This document shows positions 10,702 to 20,040 of a DNA stretch of 20,768 nucleotides, one piece after another. Location: NCBI GenBank assembly GCA_000697335.1, contig JNEM01010704.1:1-20768 (forward strand). The letters run 5' to 3'. A program made the position numbers and the translations under genes. The number at the start of each line of letters is the position of its first letter. Position 1 is the first letter of the stretch. The notes beneath the pieces were generated by a model, which was not told where the DNA came from, did not search any database, and saw only the letters and a program-made list of their open reading frames with translations. Source of the stretch: Conidiobolus incongruus B7586. Lineage: Eukaryota; Entomophthoromycota; Entomophthoromycetes; Entomophthorales; Conidiobolaceae.

Positions 10702-11880
10702 TTTTGCCTAAATCAATTAAATATTACAAATAATTCACTCTTCACCGCGTTATCAGTATTCAACTGAAAATATAGCCAATTACAGAGGAGATGATTATGT
10801 ATTATCATCTTTTGTTATTGGATAATACAATGAGTATAAGAAAGTTCCGCTTTTAAAACCAACCAAATGTGCATAATATCCTCTAACAATTGCTAAATCA
10901 ATTTTTTTTCCTGCATCATCTGAAACCAAATCAACCACATTTTAACTATGTTTACAGAATCCTCTTGTAAATAGCCAATTTGCCAATTCACAATTGCATC
11001 GATCCAACTGACATTCATCCATTACTCATCCTCAAATGATATTCACTCAACATACTCAGAATAGAAACTTCGGAAGTGTATAAAGCCAAACACTCAATTT
11101 CAACTCCCTAAACTTTGGCAAATCATCAAATCAATTCATAATTAATTCTTTATTTAAGCATCTCCTAATTAATACATGAAAAATATTTATTTTACCAATT
11201 TTCACGTTATGCTCCCCCTGACATGAATAAATAAATAAATTAAATAAAGTAAAATAATTTCGCTAAACTACCAAATTTTGAGTTCTTTATTAGTATTCTT
11301 ATTTTTACTATTTTATAGTTTTAAGTTCATAATATTATATCTTAGAAATAGTGTTGTAGATGAGACTTTGTTAAATGAATATTAGTAATAAAATGGTAAT
11401 TTTTATGTGGTTCCTGATAATAAACATTTGAATAAATGGAGAAAAATGATTGAACTTTAGAAGAAAATGCTAATATAGAAATGCTACCAATTCCGTTTAG
11501 TTTAATCTATTTAAATTAATTTGAGATTTGGATTTAACATTGTTTGAGTATGGTGTTAAGTGATACCCATGATATCATTTTTGCAATAACTTGTCTTCAT
11601 CTATAACCATGTCATAGATCTTTAGCTAAATTCAATTGTTAAATGAATAGAAATGTGATGGATCATATATCTTTTTCCACTCCTGAAACTCAATCCTCTG
11701 AATTTGACTCGTTAATTGAAATGAACGGGACATGGACCTTCATTTAGCCGATTCATCGTTTATGGTCACCTCTTCCACCCACCAAAAATCCTCATTAATC
11801 GAATTCAAATTTTCTCCTAAACTAAAAATACTTGATTAACCTATTTTAGTCGTCTTTTCAAATTAATGCAAGTAGAGTTC

Positions 11881-11924
11881 AGGAGGAGGGAGTATTCACA
11901 CTCAAGGGGGAGAAAAGGGGGAGA
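11881..11924 (+). promoter_or_regulatory. Purine/G cluster with an 11-bp-spaced AAGGGGGAGA pair
   Basis: AGGAGGAGGGAG (11881-11892) is followed by AAGGGGGAGA at 11904-11913 and again at 11915-11924, so the two copies start exactly 11 bp apart, about one helical turn. Each contains the AGGGG core of yeast stress-response elements, and a CCCCC core on the same strand occurs at about 11213-11217. The cluster lies about 1.1 kb before the APSES start codon. A role in controlling that gene is inference. Confidence 0.45.
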
Positions 11925-12999
11925 TTCCAAGAAACTTTTTCAATTTCAGAAAACCATTAAATCATCCCAATAGACGCTCTTACTCTTTTAGGTAAAGAGT
12001 CAAACCTCATGAAAATATAATAATCTACCAATTACACTCCTTACTCTGTTTAGATTCTTTAATTTGATTGGTCGATGATATATTTTCTAAATTAAATGTC
12101 AATTTCAATTCGTATTTGATAAAATTTGTATCTATCAAAATTTGATTAAAAATTATTCGATATCAAATAATAATTGATGAATGAAAAGATTTAGAATTGG
12201 TGAATGTATTTTAGGTATAAATACCATGGCTTCCTCCATTGTCAATTATGTTGTAGTTAGATTTTTATCACAGAAAAAATCTTTAAAAAATTCTTCCTTC
12301 CTCAATCAAATCATTCTCCAATATCATCTATCACTAGTTGATACATTATTTTATATATCATTTTTCCTACAACATCTTTTACTTTAAGTCCACCCGAATA
12401 TTCGATATATCCTTCTCTATACGTTCCTATCCCATTATCACTCGATTTAGCGTGATAAATTGATTTTATAGTGTTAAACTAAGATTCTCTCTCACTCTCC
12501 TCTTTTTCAGTATTTTGTGTATATTTCTATCCTTTAAGTATTATTTCTCTCCTTTATCTTCCTCTTAGAACATATCAAGTGAATTTTACTTGAATTAAAA
12601 TTTGACTTTATTTCTGATCGTACCCACTCTTCATCCACTCATTAGATTTACCGATCCTAGACGCTTGTTTCGAATATCAAATACTATTCCACACACTTCA
12701 AAACTCCTATAGAATATTTTATCATTTAAGCATTCATCAAAATTTCCGTCAGTTGTTCTCATTGATTACAGCAATTGCACTATTCACTGAGATAATTATT
12801 CAATAGACGTATTAAAATCAACACATTGCAGCACCACTTTCAATTCAAATCAGTCAATTGTTAAAACACTCGAAGTTTTAACAATTATTATCTTTTATAA
12901 CAGTCTTTCAGCTTAAAAATTATCAAAATTTCGTCTCACACTTCGAATCCTTTTTCTTATCCTCCTTATATTTCTGAAAAATCCAATTCAGCTCCAAGC

Positions 13000-14061
13000 A
13001 TGAATCATCTCTTGCCAGCCCCCACTGTTCACTCTCACCAACAATCCCACCACCAGCGCTACCAGCCCTACTCCAATCGTCCCATGACATCCGCTTCACA
13101 GTTTAACCAATACCACTCTCTCCCCAATCCCCTCATTGATCCCTTTACCCTCCGTCCCTACATGGTTCCTCCAACATACGATCCCAAACCTGCTACTCTC
13201 ACAACCATCCAATGGGAAGACGAAAAGACTTTCTGCTATCTTGTTGAAATCAAAGGTATCTCAGTTGGCAGAAGAAAGGACAATAACATGATTAATGGAA
13301 CCAAATTGCTCAATCTTTCCGGTATGACACGAGGCAAACGTGATGGTATTTTAAAATCTGAGCTCGAAAGAAGTGTTATCAAGTCCGGATTAATGGTTTT
13401 AAAGGGTGTCTGGATCACTTTCGAAAGAGCTAAGGAGTTGGCTAAAGAATATGGTATTCACGACATGCTCCATCCTCTTTTGGAATGGGATATCGAAAGT
13501 CACTACTACCGTCCCGTCCTCGATGTTGGTCCCCAGCACCCTTTGAGTAATGAACACCGTTGGGGTATGCCTTTGACTACTACTGTTAAGCCCATTCACC
13601 CTCCCAAGGTTTCTCTTCCTCTTCATTCCCTTCCTCCTATGACTAGTATGGCTAGTTCTGCAGCCCCTGCACCTCCGTTACCTCTTCCTTACTCTCAGCC
13701 TGCGCCCCCACAATGGAATAACTTCTCATATGCTTCCGTTCCACCTATGACTCAAGCTCAACCTGTACATATGCCTAGGTCATCCAATTCTCCAACTGTT
13801 TCCTCCCCCATCCTCAATGATTCAATGGTGACTGCTGCAGCCTATGCGCAGCCTGCAGCACCGTCGGAACAATTCATGAGCCCTCCCTCATATTCCCCCG
13901 CCCCCTTCCAGTGGGATCCTTCTTCAGCGATGTACCCCACGAGTTCAGCTGGCGGTCCCTACTCCGACACCATTGTCCCTGTGACAAATTACTCCAACAT
14001 TGAGTATGACAACAAGGATGCGTACCACCACTCTAATGAATCTTCTCAGAATCATTATTGA
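13000..14061 (+). CDS. EFG1: APSES-domain transcription factor, Efg1/StuA/Sok2/Phd1 family
   Basis: This encodes a 353-residue sequence-specific DNA-binding regulator of the family that governs morphology and development in fungi; it would act in the nucleus. The APSES domain spans about residues 66-170. Family hallmarks are WEDEKTFCY (72-80), RRKDNNMINGTKLLN (91-105), MTRGKRDGILKSE (109-121) and LKGVWITFERA (134-144). The N-terminus is His/Gln/Pro-rich. Residues 180-353 are Pro/Ala/Ser/Tyr-rich and disordered, probably activation or condensate-forming. The protein is much shorter than Candida albicans Efg1 (about 550 residues) and lacks long polyglutamine. The ATG is the first in frame after a stop at 12898-12900. 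Codons ending in C are frequent (CCC, TCC, CTC, TAC), unlike the other genes here, which suggests strong expression or relaxed A+T pressure. It could equally be an Efh1-type paralogue. Confidence 0.93.
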   Translation: MNHLLPAPTVHSHQQSHHQRYQPYSNRPMTSASQFNQYHSLPNPLIDPFTLRPYMVPPTYDPKPATLTTIQWEDEKTFCYLVEIKGISVGRRKDNNMINGTKLLNLSGMTRGKRDGILKSELERSVIKSGLMVLKGVWITFERAKELAKEYGIHDMLHPLLEWDIESHYYRPVLDVGPQHPLSNEHRWGMPLTTTVKPIHPPKVSLPLHSLPPMTSMASSAAPAPPLPLPYSQPAPPQWNNFSYASVPPMTQAQPVHMPRSSNSPTVSSPILNDSMVTAAAYAQPAAPSEQFMSPPSYSPAPFQWDPSSAMYPTSSAGGPYSDTIVPVTNYSNIEYDNKDAYHHSNESSQNHY

Positions 14062-14091
14062 GCTACACCAAATGGCTATTGGTGCGCTAGC
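14062..14091 (+). promoter_or_regulatory. Stem-loop starting at the base after the APSES stop codon
   Basis: CACCAA (14066-14071) pairs with TTGGTG (14079-14084) around a seven-base loop. Beyond a CGC bulge, GCTA (14062-14065) pairs with TAGC (14088-14091), giving ten base pairs. It lies wholly in the 3' leader of the mRNA and abuts the TGA. It could affect mRNA stability, localisation or termination efficiency. The function is not known. Confidence 0.5.
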
Positions 14092-14526
14092 TAACCCTTC
14101 GCACACACAACAGGTTGATTTCAACCAAATTTTCTAAACCCTTTTGCCACTCTTTCCACCCTTATTTTTTTCGGAATGAGTTTGTTTCTTTTTGCACCCT
14201 GGAGGTCCTTAGAACTATGGTTAAATCAGTTAGAAAAATTAAGTTTCAATCAGCCCCCATTATCTAGCCATTATCACTACTGATATTAACGTAGTATATA
14301 TGAACTTTTTCAAAATCAATGCTATATACCCTTCTCGATTTTTAGAGCTCTCGAGTTAGTAGTATATTATTGATTCCCTCTATTCTTTTCATAAGGAAGC
14401 TTATAACATAGTTTTTTCCAAAGTGTGTCATCCCCATTATTCTTTGATTGTATTTATTTCTCCCAATTTCATTTTTTATATTGTTTTCATTCATTATTCT
14501 ATCCTCCCATTCCATAAACCTTCAAG

Positions 14527-14573
14527 TATATATATATATATATATATATATAAATATACAAATAACAAATAAA
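14527..14573 (+). terminator. Likely mRNA 3'-end signals: (TA)13 followed by AATAAA
   Basis: A 26-nt uninterrupted TA tract (14527-14552) is followed after 15 nt by AATAAA (14568-14573). Yeast 3'-end formation uses a TATATA efficiency element and a nearby downstream A-rich positioning element, so order and spacing fit. It would give the APSES mRNA a 3' leader of about 0.5 kb. The motifs are easy to find by chance in A+T-rich DNA. Confidence 0.4.
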
Positions 14574-14841
14574 AAGTAGTATATTTATTTAAAAATTTTT
14601 AAGTACACGCAGCTTTGACAATATTGATTATTTTTTATCATACATTATTATCTTCTTTAGTAATTCGTTTATTTTCTGAAATTTGGTCGAATGATAATTA
14701 CGAATAAATTAATCACTGAAATCATCTTTTAATTTAGATGATATCATCCTTTTCTCAAAAGTTTTAGAATTGTGATTTTGTACTGAGGTTCGATCATAAC
14801 AATTCGTTTCAAGTGATTTAATCTTTTTATTGGAGATTAAT

Positions 14842-14867
14842 TAAAATCTAATAAAAGTTAGATTTTA
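14842..14867. repeat. 10-bp hairpin, six-base loop
   Basis: TAAAATCTAA (14842-14851) and TTAGATTTTA (14858-14867) are exact inverted copies around TAAAAG. Stems of this length are expected several times by chance in such A+T-rich DNA. Confidence 0.6.
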
Positions 14868-15407
14868 TTATTGTTTATTATAAAAAAGAATTTTATTTAT
14901 AAGGAAAATCTTTATATTAAGTTTTGATTATTATTATTTTTTAACAACTAAGTATTTTTTTTTAGTTTGAATACTAATGGATATTTAAATATAAGATGAT
15001 TTAATAATTTTAATTAATTTGAAATTATTAAAAAATTTTAGATTAAAAAAAATTTTTTTTTCTATAAAAAATTATTAAATATAATTTAAAATATTTCTTT
15101 ATTTGTTCTATTACTATAATTAGAAATTAATTAAAATTTCTAGTTTTGTATTAGTTTTAAATAAGAAAAAAAATTTTTTTAATTTGTAATTGAATAAAAT
15201 AACAATAAGTATAATTAACAAAATTAACCTATTAATTTTAATTGTAGTAAAAAATTAAAAAATAATTTAATCATAGTTTTATTGATTTACCACGTTATTC
15301 AATTTAAAGTATTTTCAATTTTAATTTTGATAGTTTGTTTAATTTAAAAAGAAATCTATTCTTATTAATGTACAATTTAAGATGATAATCAATCTACCAA
15401 ACAAGTT

Positions 15408-15457
15408 TAATCTTTGATAACCTCAAAAAAATTCTTTAAAAAAATTATCAAAGATTA
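15408..15457. repeat. 13-bp perfect inverted repeat, 24-nt A-rich loop
   Basis: TAATCTTTGATAA (15408-15420) is exactly complementary to TTATCAAAGATTA (15445-15457). It lies in the middle of the convergent intergenic region. It may be a hairpin-forming remnant. Confidence 0.7.
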
Positions 15458-15922
15458 GAATTTTTTAATTAAAAAAAAGAATTTTAGTTTTAAATACTCT
15501 AAAATTTTTAATAAATTGGATAAATTATTATTAATTGTTTTTTATTAAAAATATTAAAATAAAATATTTTTTTATTAAGAATATTTAAATATACAATTAT
15601 CAAATAAATATTCTTTTATAAAAATAATTATTTTGATGATTTAATCGATAATAAATTAATGAGATATGAAGTTTTTTGGTATGATTATTAGATATAAATG
15701 TATATATTGTATTCTATTTAAACCATGAAAGAATAATGAAGAATAGGTTTTTTAATTCAAAATTGAGTAATATTTAAGATAATATAATTAATTATTAATC
15801 GGAATTATATCTAGAATACTGAGTTTTAATTGGATGATAATATCATAACCTTATTATTATAAGTATTTTTTAGGATAATAGACTAGTTCGAGAAAATACT
15901 GAACAAATAAATATTTTCTAAT

Positions 15923-16255
15923 AAAGTCCTAACCACATTTTTTGCTAGATAAAATTCAACTTAGATCGACTAATTAAGTCTATTATTTAGTAAATCATAG
16001 CAATTTGATTAAAAACAATTATCAAATGTATAGTTAATATTGTATATTTGAATATATCAAATAATCATTTTATAGTTTTTTAATATTGAATATTATTAGG
16101 TTCAGTAATATTCAATTTCAAATATCAAATATCAAATATTATACATTTTCTAATTAATATATTATATCATATCACAAATTATACATTTGAAATTTTGAAA
16201 ATTAATAAAATTAATCTAATGGATCTGTAAATATATCAAATATGGTTAGGACTTT
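15923..16255. repeat. 333-bp nested foldback with 13-bp terminal inverted repeats
   Basis: Three inverted pairs share nearly one centre. The outer pair is AAAGTCCTAACCA (15923-15935) and its exact complement at 16243-16255. The middle pair is TCAAATGTATA (16022-16032) and TATACATTTGA (16180-16190). The inner pair is ATTGAATATTA (16085-16095) and TAATATTCAAT (16106-16116). The midpoints are 16089, 16106 and 16100.5. The outer arm has five G/C pairs, which is unlikely by chance here. No open frame lies inside. It reads as a degraded foldback or MITE-like element, or a long structured RNA. A clear target-site duplication is not visible. Confidence 0.55.
16119..16139. repeat. Three tandem CAAATAT-type heptamers
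   Basis: CAAATAT occurs three times at a seven-base period inside the right half of the foldback at 15923-16255; the last copy runs into ATTATAC. Confidence 0.7.
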
Positions 16256-17799
16256 CAATAAAATGTATTATAAACAATTGAAGGTGTAGATCAATTAATC
16301 AAAATATTTTTATTTGTATTTTGCACACATCATATTTGGCATTTAGCGAAGCAATCACCAATTCATTTTCCTAGCATTGTTGGGATCAAATATGGAAGAT
16401 ATGGAATAATTCTTTTTATCTATACTACCTATCAAGTCTACATAATTTAAATTGTGGTGTTATTTGCTTTATATGCGTTAATTTATTTTAATTATTTTAT
16501 CGATTTTTTAGTAAATTCTTTCAATTTTTAATACATTAAGTCTTCTGATAGAATATTAATCATTTAATAGTTGTTCCTTGGAATAAACAATTCGTAGCTA
16601 GATACAATATGAGTCATGATTCAAGATTCAATTAGATTTGAATTCCTTAGATTTGATGTTAAATTTGGTTAGTATACTAATTTATAATGAAAAATGAATC
16701 AAGTTCACTAAATTTGGAAATTGGAAGAAACCCTAATAATGAACTCATTATTACCTAATTTCATTTAAAATTTTAATTTTTTAATTCATAGAAATAAATG
16801 GATTTTGATGAGATATTATTTGATAATAAATTTCAATTATAACAAATTAATTGAAATGAATAATAAATAATATCAAATATTGCATCCCATATCCTAAATT
16901 ATAGCTTTTAGTTCATAAAATATCCATATCTTTAATCATTAACAAATCACACTATAATCAAATTAAAATTTTAATTATTTTTTAAATTAAAATTCTTTAT
17001 TAAATATATAATTAATCAAGTTGATGATATCACTTCATTATTCTTGAACAATTAATTGGGTTCCTATATTATTTTTTACACCTGACTATCATATGATTCG
17101 AATGGTTTATTTATTAAAATTAGTCCATTTTTTAAATGTATTTAAAATTAATTATGGTGCTAATTCAGTAATTTTTATTATAATTTTCATATTAGATATT
17201 TTTATAACATATCATATGAATAATTTTGTTATCTATTACTATATTAAAAAATTATTAAAAAAAAACTATATTTCCTCAATTTTATATAATTTTTAATTAT
17301 TAATTTAGAATATTTTTAAATATTAAAATGAAAAAAAAAGATATTAAAATTTTTGATATGAAATTTTGAACTAATATTTACCTTCCAATATTAGTGATAA
17401 TTTGTATAAATAATTAATTAATACTTAACATTATCAATGATGTTCCTGTTTTCGAACTTGTATTGGTTCAATAGTATTAATAATGATTATGAAATACTTA
17501 AGCATTAGCCATATGGATATTTATTATATATTGTTCAATACTACTTAAGTCTCATACCATTATTCTTTAATGATCAATGTATTACATATAAATCATAACC
17601 TAGTTATTATTTCATCAATTTATAAAAAATTAAAAGAGGAATTGAAAATAGATAGAATAATAAAAAAAGCTCTTGAAATATTAAACTAATTTATATTATA
17701 AAATCAATTTTTGTATATGATAATTATATATGACAACTATATCTCATTCTACTTGATAAATTTAACATTTTTCATTATTTTTTCTTCGAACAGTAAAAC

Positions 17800-17840
17800 T
17801 ATAATTTAATATTAATTATGGTTAAAAATATTAAATTATA
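17800..17840. repeat. 14-bp perfect inverted repeat, 13-nt loop
   Basis: TATAATTTAATATT (17800-17813) and its exact complement (17827-17840). All pairs are A-T, so chance formation is quite possible. Confidence 0.6.
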
Positions 17841-18093
17841 ATCAATAATATTTTAACTTGGTTATAATATATATTATCATTAAAAGATTCAATATTAGTT
17901 CTTTAAAATAAAATAATTTTTTTTAATAATTAAAATAATAAAAAACTTAAAATATTAATATAAAATAATATTTTAACAGTTTTTATAAAATATATTATGA
18001 GATATAGTAATTGATAAAATCAAAGTTTTTGGATAAAATTGACATATCAATATCATGTGTGTATCATAATAAAAATTCATATTATATTGTCTA

Positions 18094-18095
<2 letters not shown>

Positions 18096-18127
<32 letters not shown>
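18096..18127. repeat. (AT)16 microsatellite
   Basis: 32 nt of uninterrupted AT, the longest such tract in the window. It lies about 380 bp beyond the stop codon of the minus-strand Gep3-like gene, a position similar to the TA tract behind the APSES gene. Confidence 0.95.
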
Positions 18128-18130
<3 letters not shown>

Positions 18131-18507
18131 AAAAATTTTTTCTTAAAATTAATAAAAAATTTCAAACCCTGAATACATTAATTTAATATGATCTCGAACA
18201 AAATGCTTAATACTAAAAATAATCAATAATCTCAGTGTCAATGATAATAATCAAAGCAACTTATTAATATCCAAAAATATCAATTTGAATTTAAACTGTA
18301 AGAACTAAACAATATACGGTTGAATATTGATATAAAATTAAATTAATTATTAAATAATTAAAATTTTTTTATAGCTGAGAGAATTGAATACTGATTTAGA
18401 TATATATCGTATACAATTAAAAGTTTAAAGTAAATTTTTATAAATTTAACAAAATATCAATTGAAATTCAAGTGTTTTAATCATCGATTTTTGAATTAAA
18501 AAAAATT

Positions 18508-20034
18508 TTAATTGGAATTAGTATCAGTATCGTTTGACTGCTTACTTTCAGTACCAGGATTGGTTGTAGCGTTGGGTTCCTTTGTTTCAGTACTAGGATC
18601 GATTGTAGGATTGGGTTCCTTTGTTTCAGTATTAGGATTAATTGTAGCTTGTTGACTAATGTCGTGATTATCAGTTAATCCTAATGATTTAGCCAAATCC
18701 TCCTTCTGCATAATTTTTTTCGAATCTTTCGACTTGGCCTTCATAGCTGCCAACCTGGGACTGAAAAATTTCCAGGAGGGTAATCTAGCTCGAGAGATTG
18801 GCAATTTGTAGCCCTTCCAACAGTACACACTCAATTTTCCCTTCAAATTGAGTTTTTCTATCAAACTGGTGTCGAAACTGATCCATCCCAAACCGTTGAG
18901 TCCAATATCGAATTTGAATGGACCATTAGGCATATAAGGATTGGTGAATAGAAGTGGTAACTCAATATTTCGTGCCCATGTGAGTGGTGAAATATTGGCA
19001 GGGTTAGCTTTCAATTTGAGAAAATCAGGGCGTTTTACTACTTGTTTACCGCTGAAGACTGATTCAACTTCGTCAATGGTGTAAAATTTGGGAAGAATGT
19101 TGGTGAAGTTGTTGAATTGGATAGGTTTGTCCCCAAAGTAGTCTACTCTCAAGAAGTTGCCGAGGAGCATGGATTGCCCAGGTTTCAGGAAATGCAGTCT
19201 GCCTTCGATTGGTTTGGACATCCATGGTACGAATGTCTTTCTCTGAAATGGTGTCAATCTAGTTAAGTAACTTTGGTAATTACTTAGTACTGGAATTTGG
19301 ATACAATTGAAATTTATATCCATTAATTTGTTGTCGGAATGGTGTAAAGGCTCGTACATGTAACCGTGATACGTCGAACTCTTATCCTCATCGGGTACAG
19401 TATATCGAATCGTCTTAAATGGAGTATCCTTATAGAGAGATTCTATCAACTTAGGAACACAAGCTGATTGCGTTCCCAAGAACACAACATTATCACCTCC
19501 CTCAGTCTTAATGGATCGTTTAATAAGTTTCATTAAAATATTTAGATTCTGACCGGAATTCCCATCTAACATTACTACATTTTTGGTACTAAAACCTTCT
19601 CGTTGTAAGTGGTGATAAATCCAAGTCTTCAGCTCAGTTTTTAATTTGATATTGCTCAATGTACTGAAATGATTAATTGCGATAATTAATGTTTGATCAT
19701 TGTTTAATCGATCGAGGAGTCCTTTGGGTATAGAATTGCGAAAATCTAAAATATCGATGGTTAGAACTACTACTTTGGGTTGAATACGTTCTAGAGTTTG
19801 AAGAGCAAAATCTTTTTTATTGACAGCTGATTCTGCATATTTAGCTGGGGATTTATGGTAGGTTTTTAAGGGTTGAACCTTTTCTTTAGCATTGAAATCA
19901 ATCTTATCTTTTGATTCAGCAGAAAAAGGTTTATTAAAATTGAATCTTGTAGTGGTAATAGATAAAAATCTTGAATTTGAAAAATTTAATTGTTTTAAAT
20001 TATTTTTGGTAATAAATTGACGTAATTGAATCAT
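18508..20034 (-). CDS. Mitochondrial Gep3/YqeH/NOA1-like circularly permuted GTPase-fold protein with degenerate G motifs
   Basis: 508 residues; yeast Gep3 has about 556. The N-terminus is basic and Ser/Thr/Asn-rich without acids until residue 40, a good mitochondrial targeting signal. The G motifs can be traced in permuted order: VVVLTIDILDF (88-98) as the YqeH opening strand; AINHF (119-123) where NKxD is expected; GNSG (158-161) for G5; LGTQSACVPK (186-195) where the P-loop should be. Lys and Ser of the P-loop are absent and no DxPG is seen, so GTP binding is probably lost. The YqeH N-terminal Cys zinc ribbon is also absent. The C-terminal half keeps family blocks: FLKPGQSMLLGNFLRVDY (282-299) and FDIGLNGLGWISF (375-387). 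Gep3 acts in mitochondrial small-subunit ribosome and 15S rRNA maturation; the same role here is inferred. ATG at 20034 is the first after an in-frame stop at 20053-20055; a TTG two codons upstream is not a likely start. Confidence 0.75.
   Translation of the reverse strand: MIQLRQFITKNNLKQLNFSNSRFLSITTTRFNFNKPFSAESKDKIDFNAKEKVQPLKTYHKSPAKYAESAVNKKDFALQTLERIQPKVVVLTIDILDFRNSIPKGLLDRLNNDQTLIIAINHFSTLSNIKLKTELKTWIYHHLQREGFSTKNVVMLDGNSGQNLNILMKLIKRSIKTEGGDNVVFLGTQSACVPKLIESLYKDTPFKTIRYTVPDEDKSSTYHGYMYEPLHHSDNKLMDINFNCIQIPVLSNYQSYLTRLTPFQRKTFVPWMSKPIEGRLHFLKPGQSMLLGNFLRVDYFGDKPIQFNNFTNILPKFYTIDEVESVFSGKQVVKRPDFLKLKANPANISPLTWARNIELPLLFTNPYMPNGPFKFDIGLNGLGWISFDTSLIEKLNLKGKLSVYCWKGYKLPISRARLPSWKFFSPRLAAMKAKSKDSKKIMQKEDLAKSLGLTDNHDISQQATINPNTETKEPNPTIDPSTETKEPNATTNPGTESKQSNDTDTNSN
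18529..18645 (-). repeat. Three in-frame 39-bp tandem repeats in the Gep3-like gene
   Basis: They encode three 13-residue units at residues 464-502: TINPNTETKEPNP, TIDPSTETKEPNA and TTNPGTESKQSND. The tail is hydrophilic and disordered and lies outside the conserved domain. The DNA copies keep a 39-bp period with several substitutions, so the expansion is not brand new. Repeat number probably varies between strains. Confidence 0.9.
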
Positions 20035-20040
20035 TTTCAA

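Larger units (their letters stand above)
8122..12999. other. 4.9-kb gene-free region upstream of the APSES gene
   Basis: No credible coding frame is seen. The region separates the minus-strand spliced gene from the plus-strand APSES gene, so it holds both start regions. It is less uniformly A+T than the rest of the intergenic DNA: patches at about 8750-9180, 10740-11220 and 11640-12999 carry more C than G on the plus strand, the bias usual in yeast leaders and promoters. EFG1 of Candida albicans is known for a large upstream control region and a long leader, so the layout fits an APSES master-regulator promoter. Which part is transcribed cannot be told from the sequence. Confidence 0.55.
14062..18507. 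other. 4.4-kb gene-free region between converging genes
   Basis: The APSES gene (plus) and the Gep3-like gene (minus) point into this stretch. No credible coding frame is seen. It has long A and T runs, including A8T9 at about 15044-15061, two TA tracts placed behind the two genes, and several inverted repeats at 14842-14867, 15408-15457, 15923-16255 and 17800-17840. Confidence 0.55.

Noticed and set aside
12181-12387. 68-codon frame upstream of the APSES gene
   Set aside because: Hydrophobic low-information product in A+T-rich DNA with no recognisable motif. It could be an upstream ORF in a long leader, but nothing supports translation.
12931-12957. B-box-like CTTCGAATCC followed by T5
   Set aside because: No A box, acceptor stem or cloverleaf can be drawn around it.
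12986-12999. 5'-leader intron ending at TTCAG just before the APSES ATG
   Set aside because: No convincing donor or branch site upstream could be paired with this acceptor.
13236-13626. Two minus-strand frames of 60 and 75 codons
   Set aside because: Shadows of the APSES coding sequence.
17093-17296. 67-codon plus-strand frame
   Set aside because: Ile/Asn/Tyr/Phe-rich translation typical of A+T-rich noncoding DNA; no signals or family likeness.
20032-20040. Start of the Gep3-like gene at TTG (20040)
   Set aside because: TTG initiation is not expected in a fungal nuclear gene; ATG at 20034 is the first ATG in frame.
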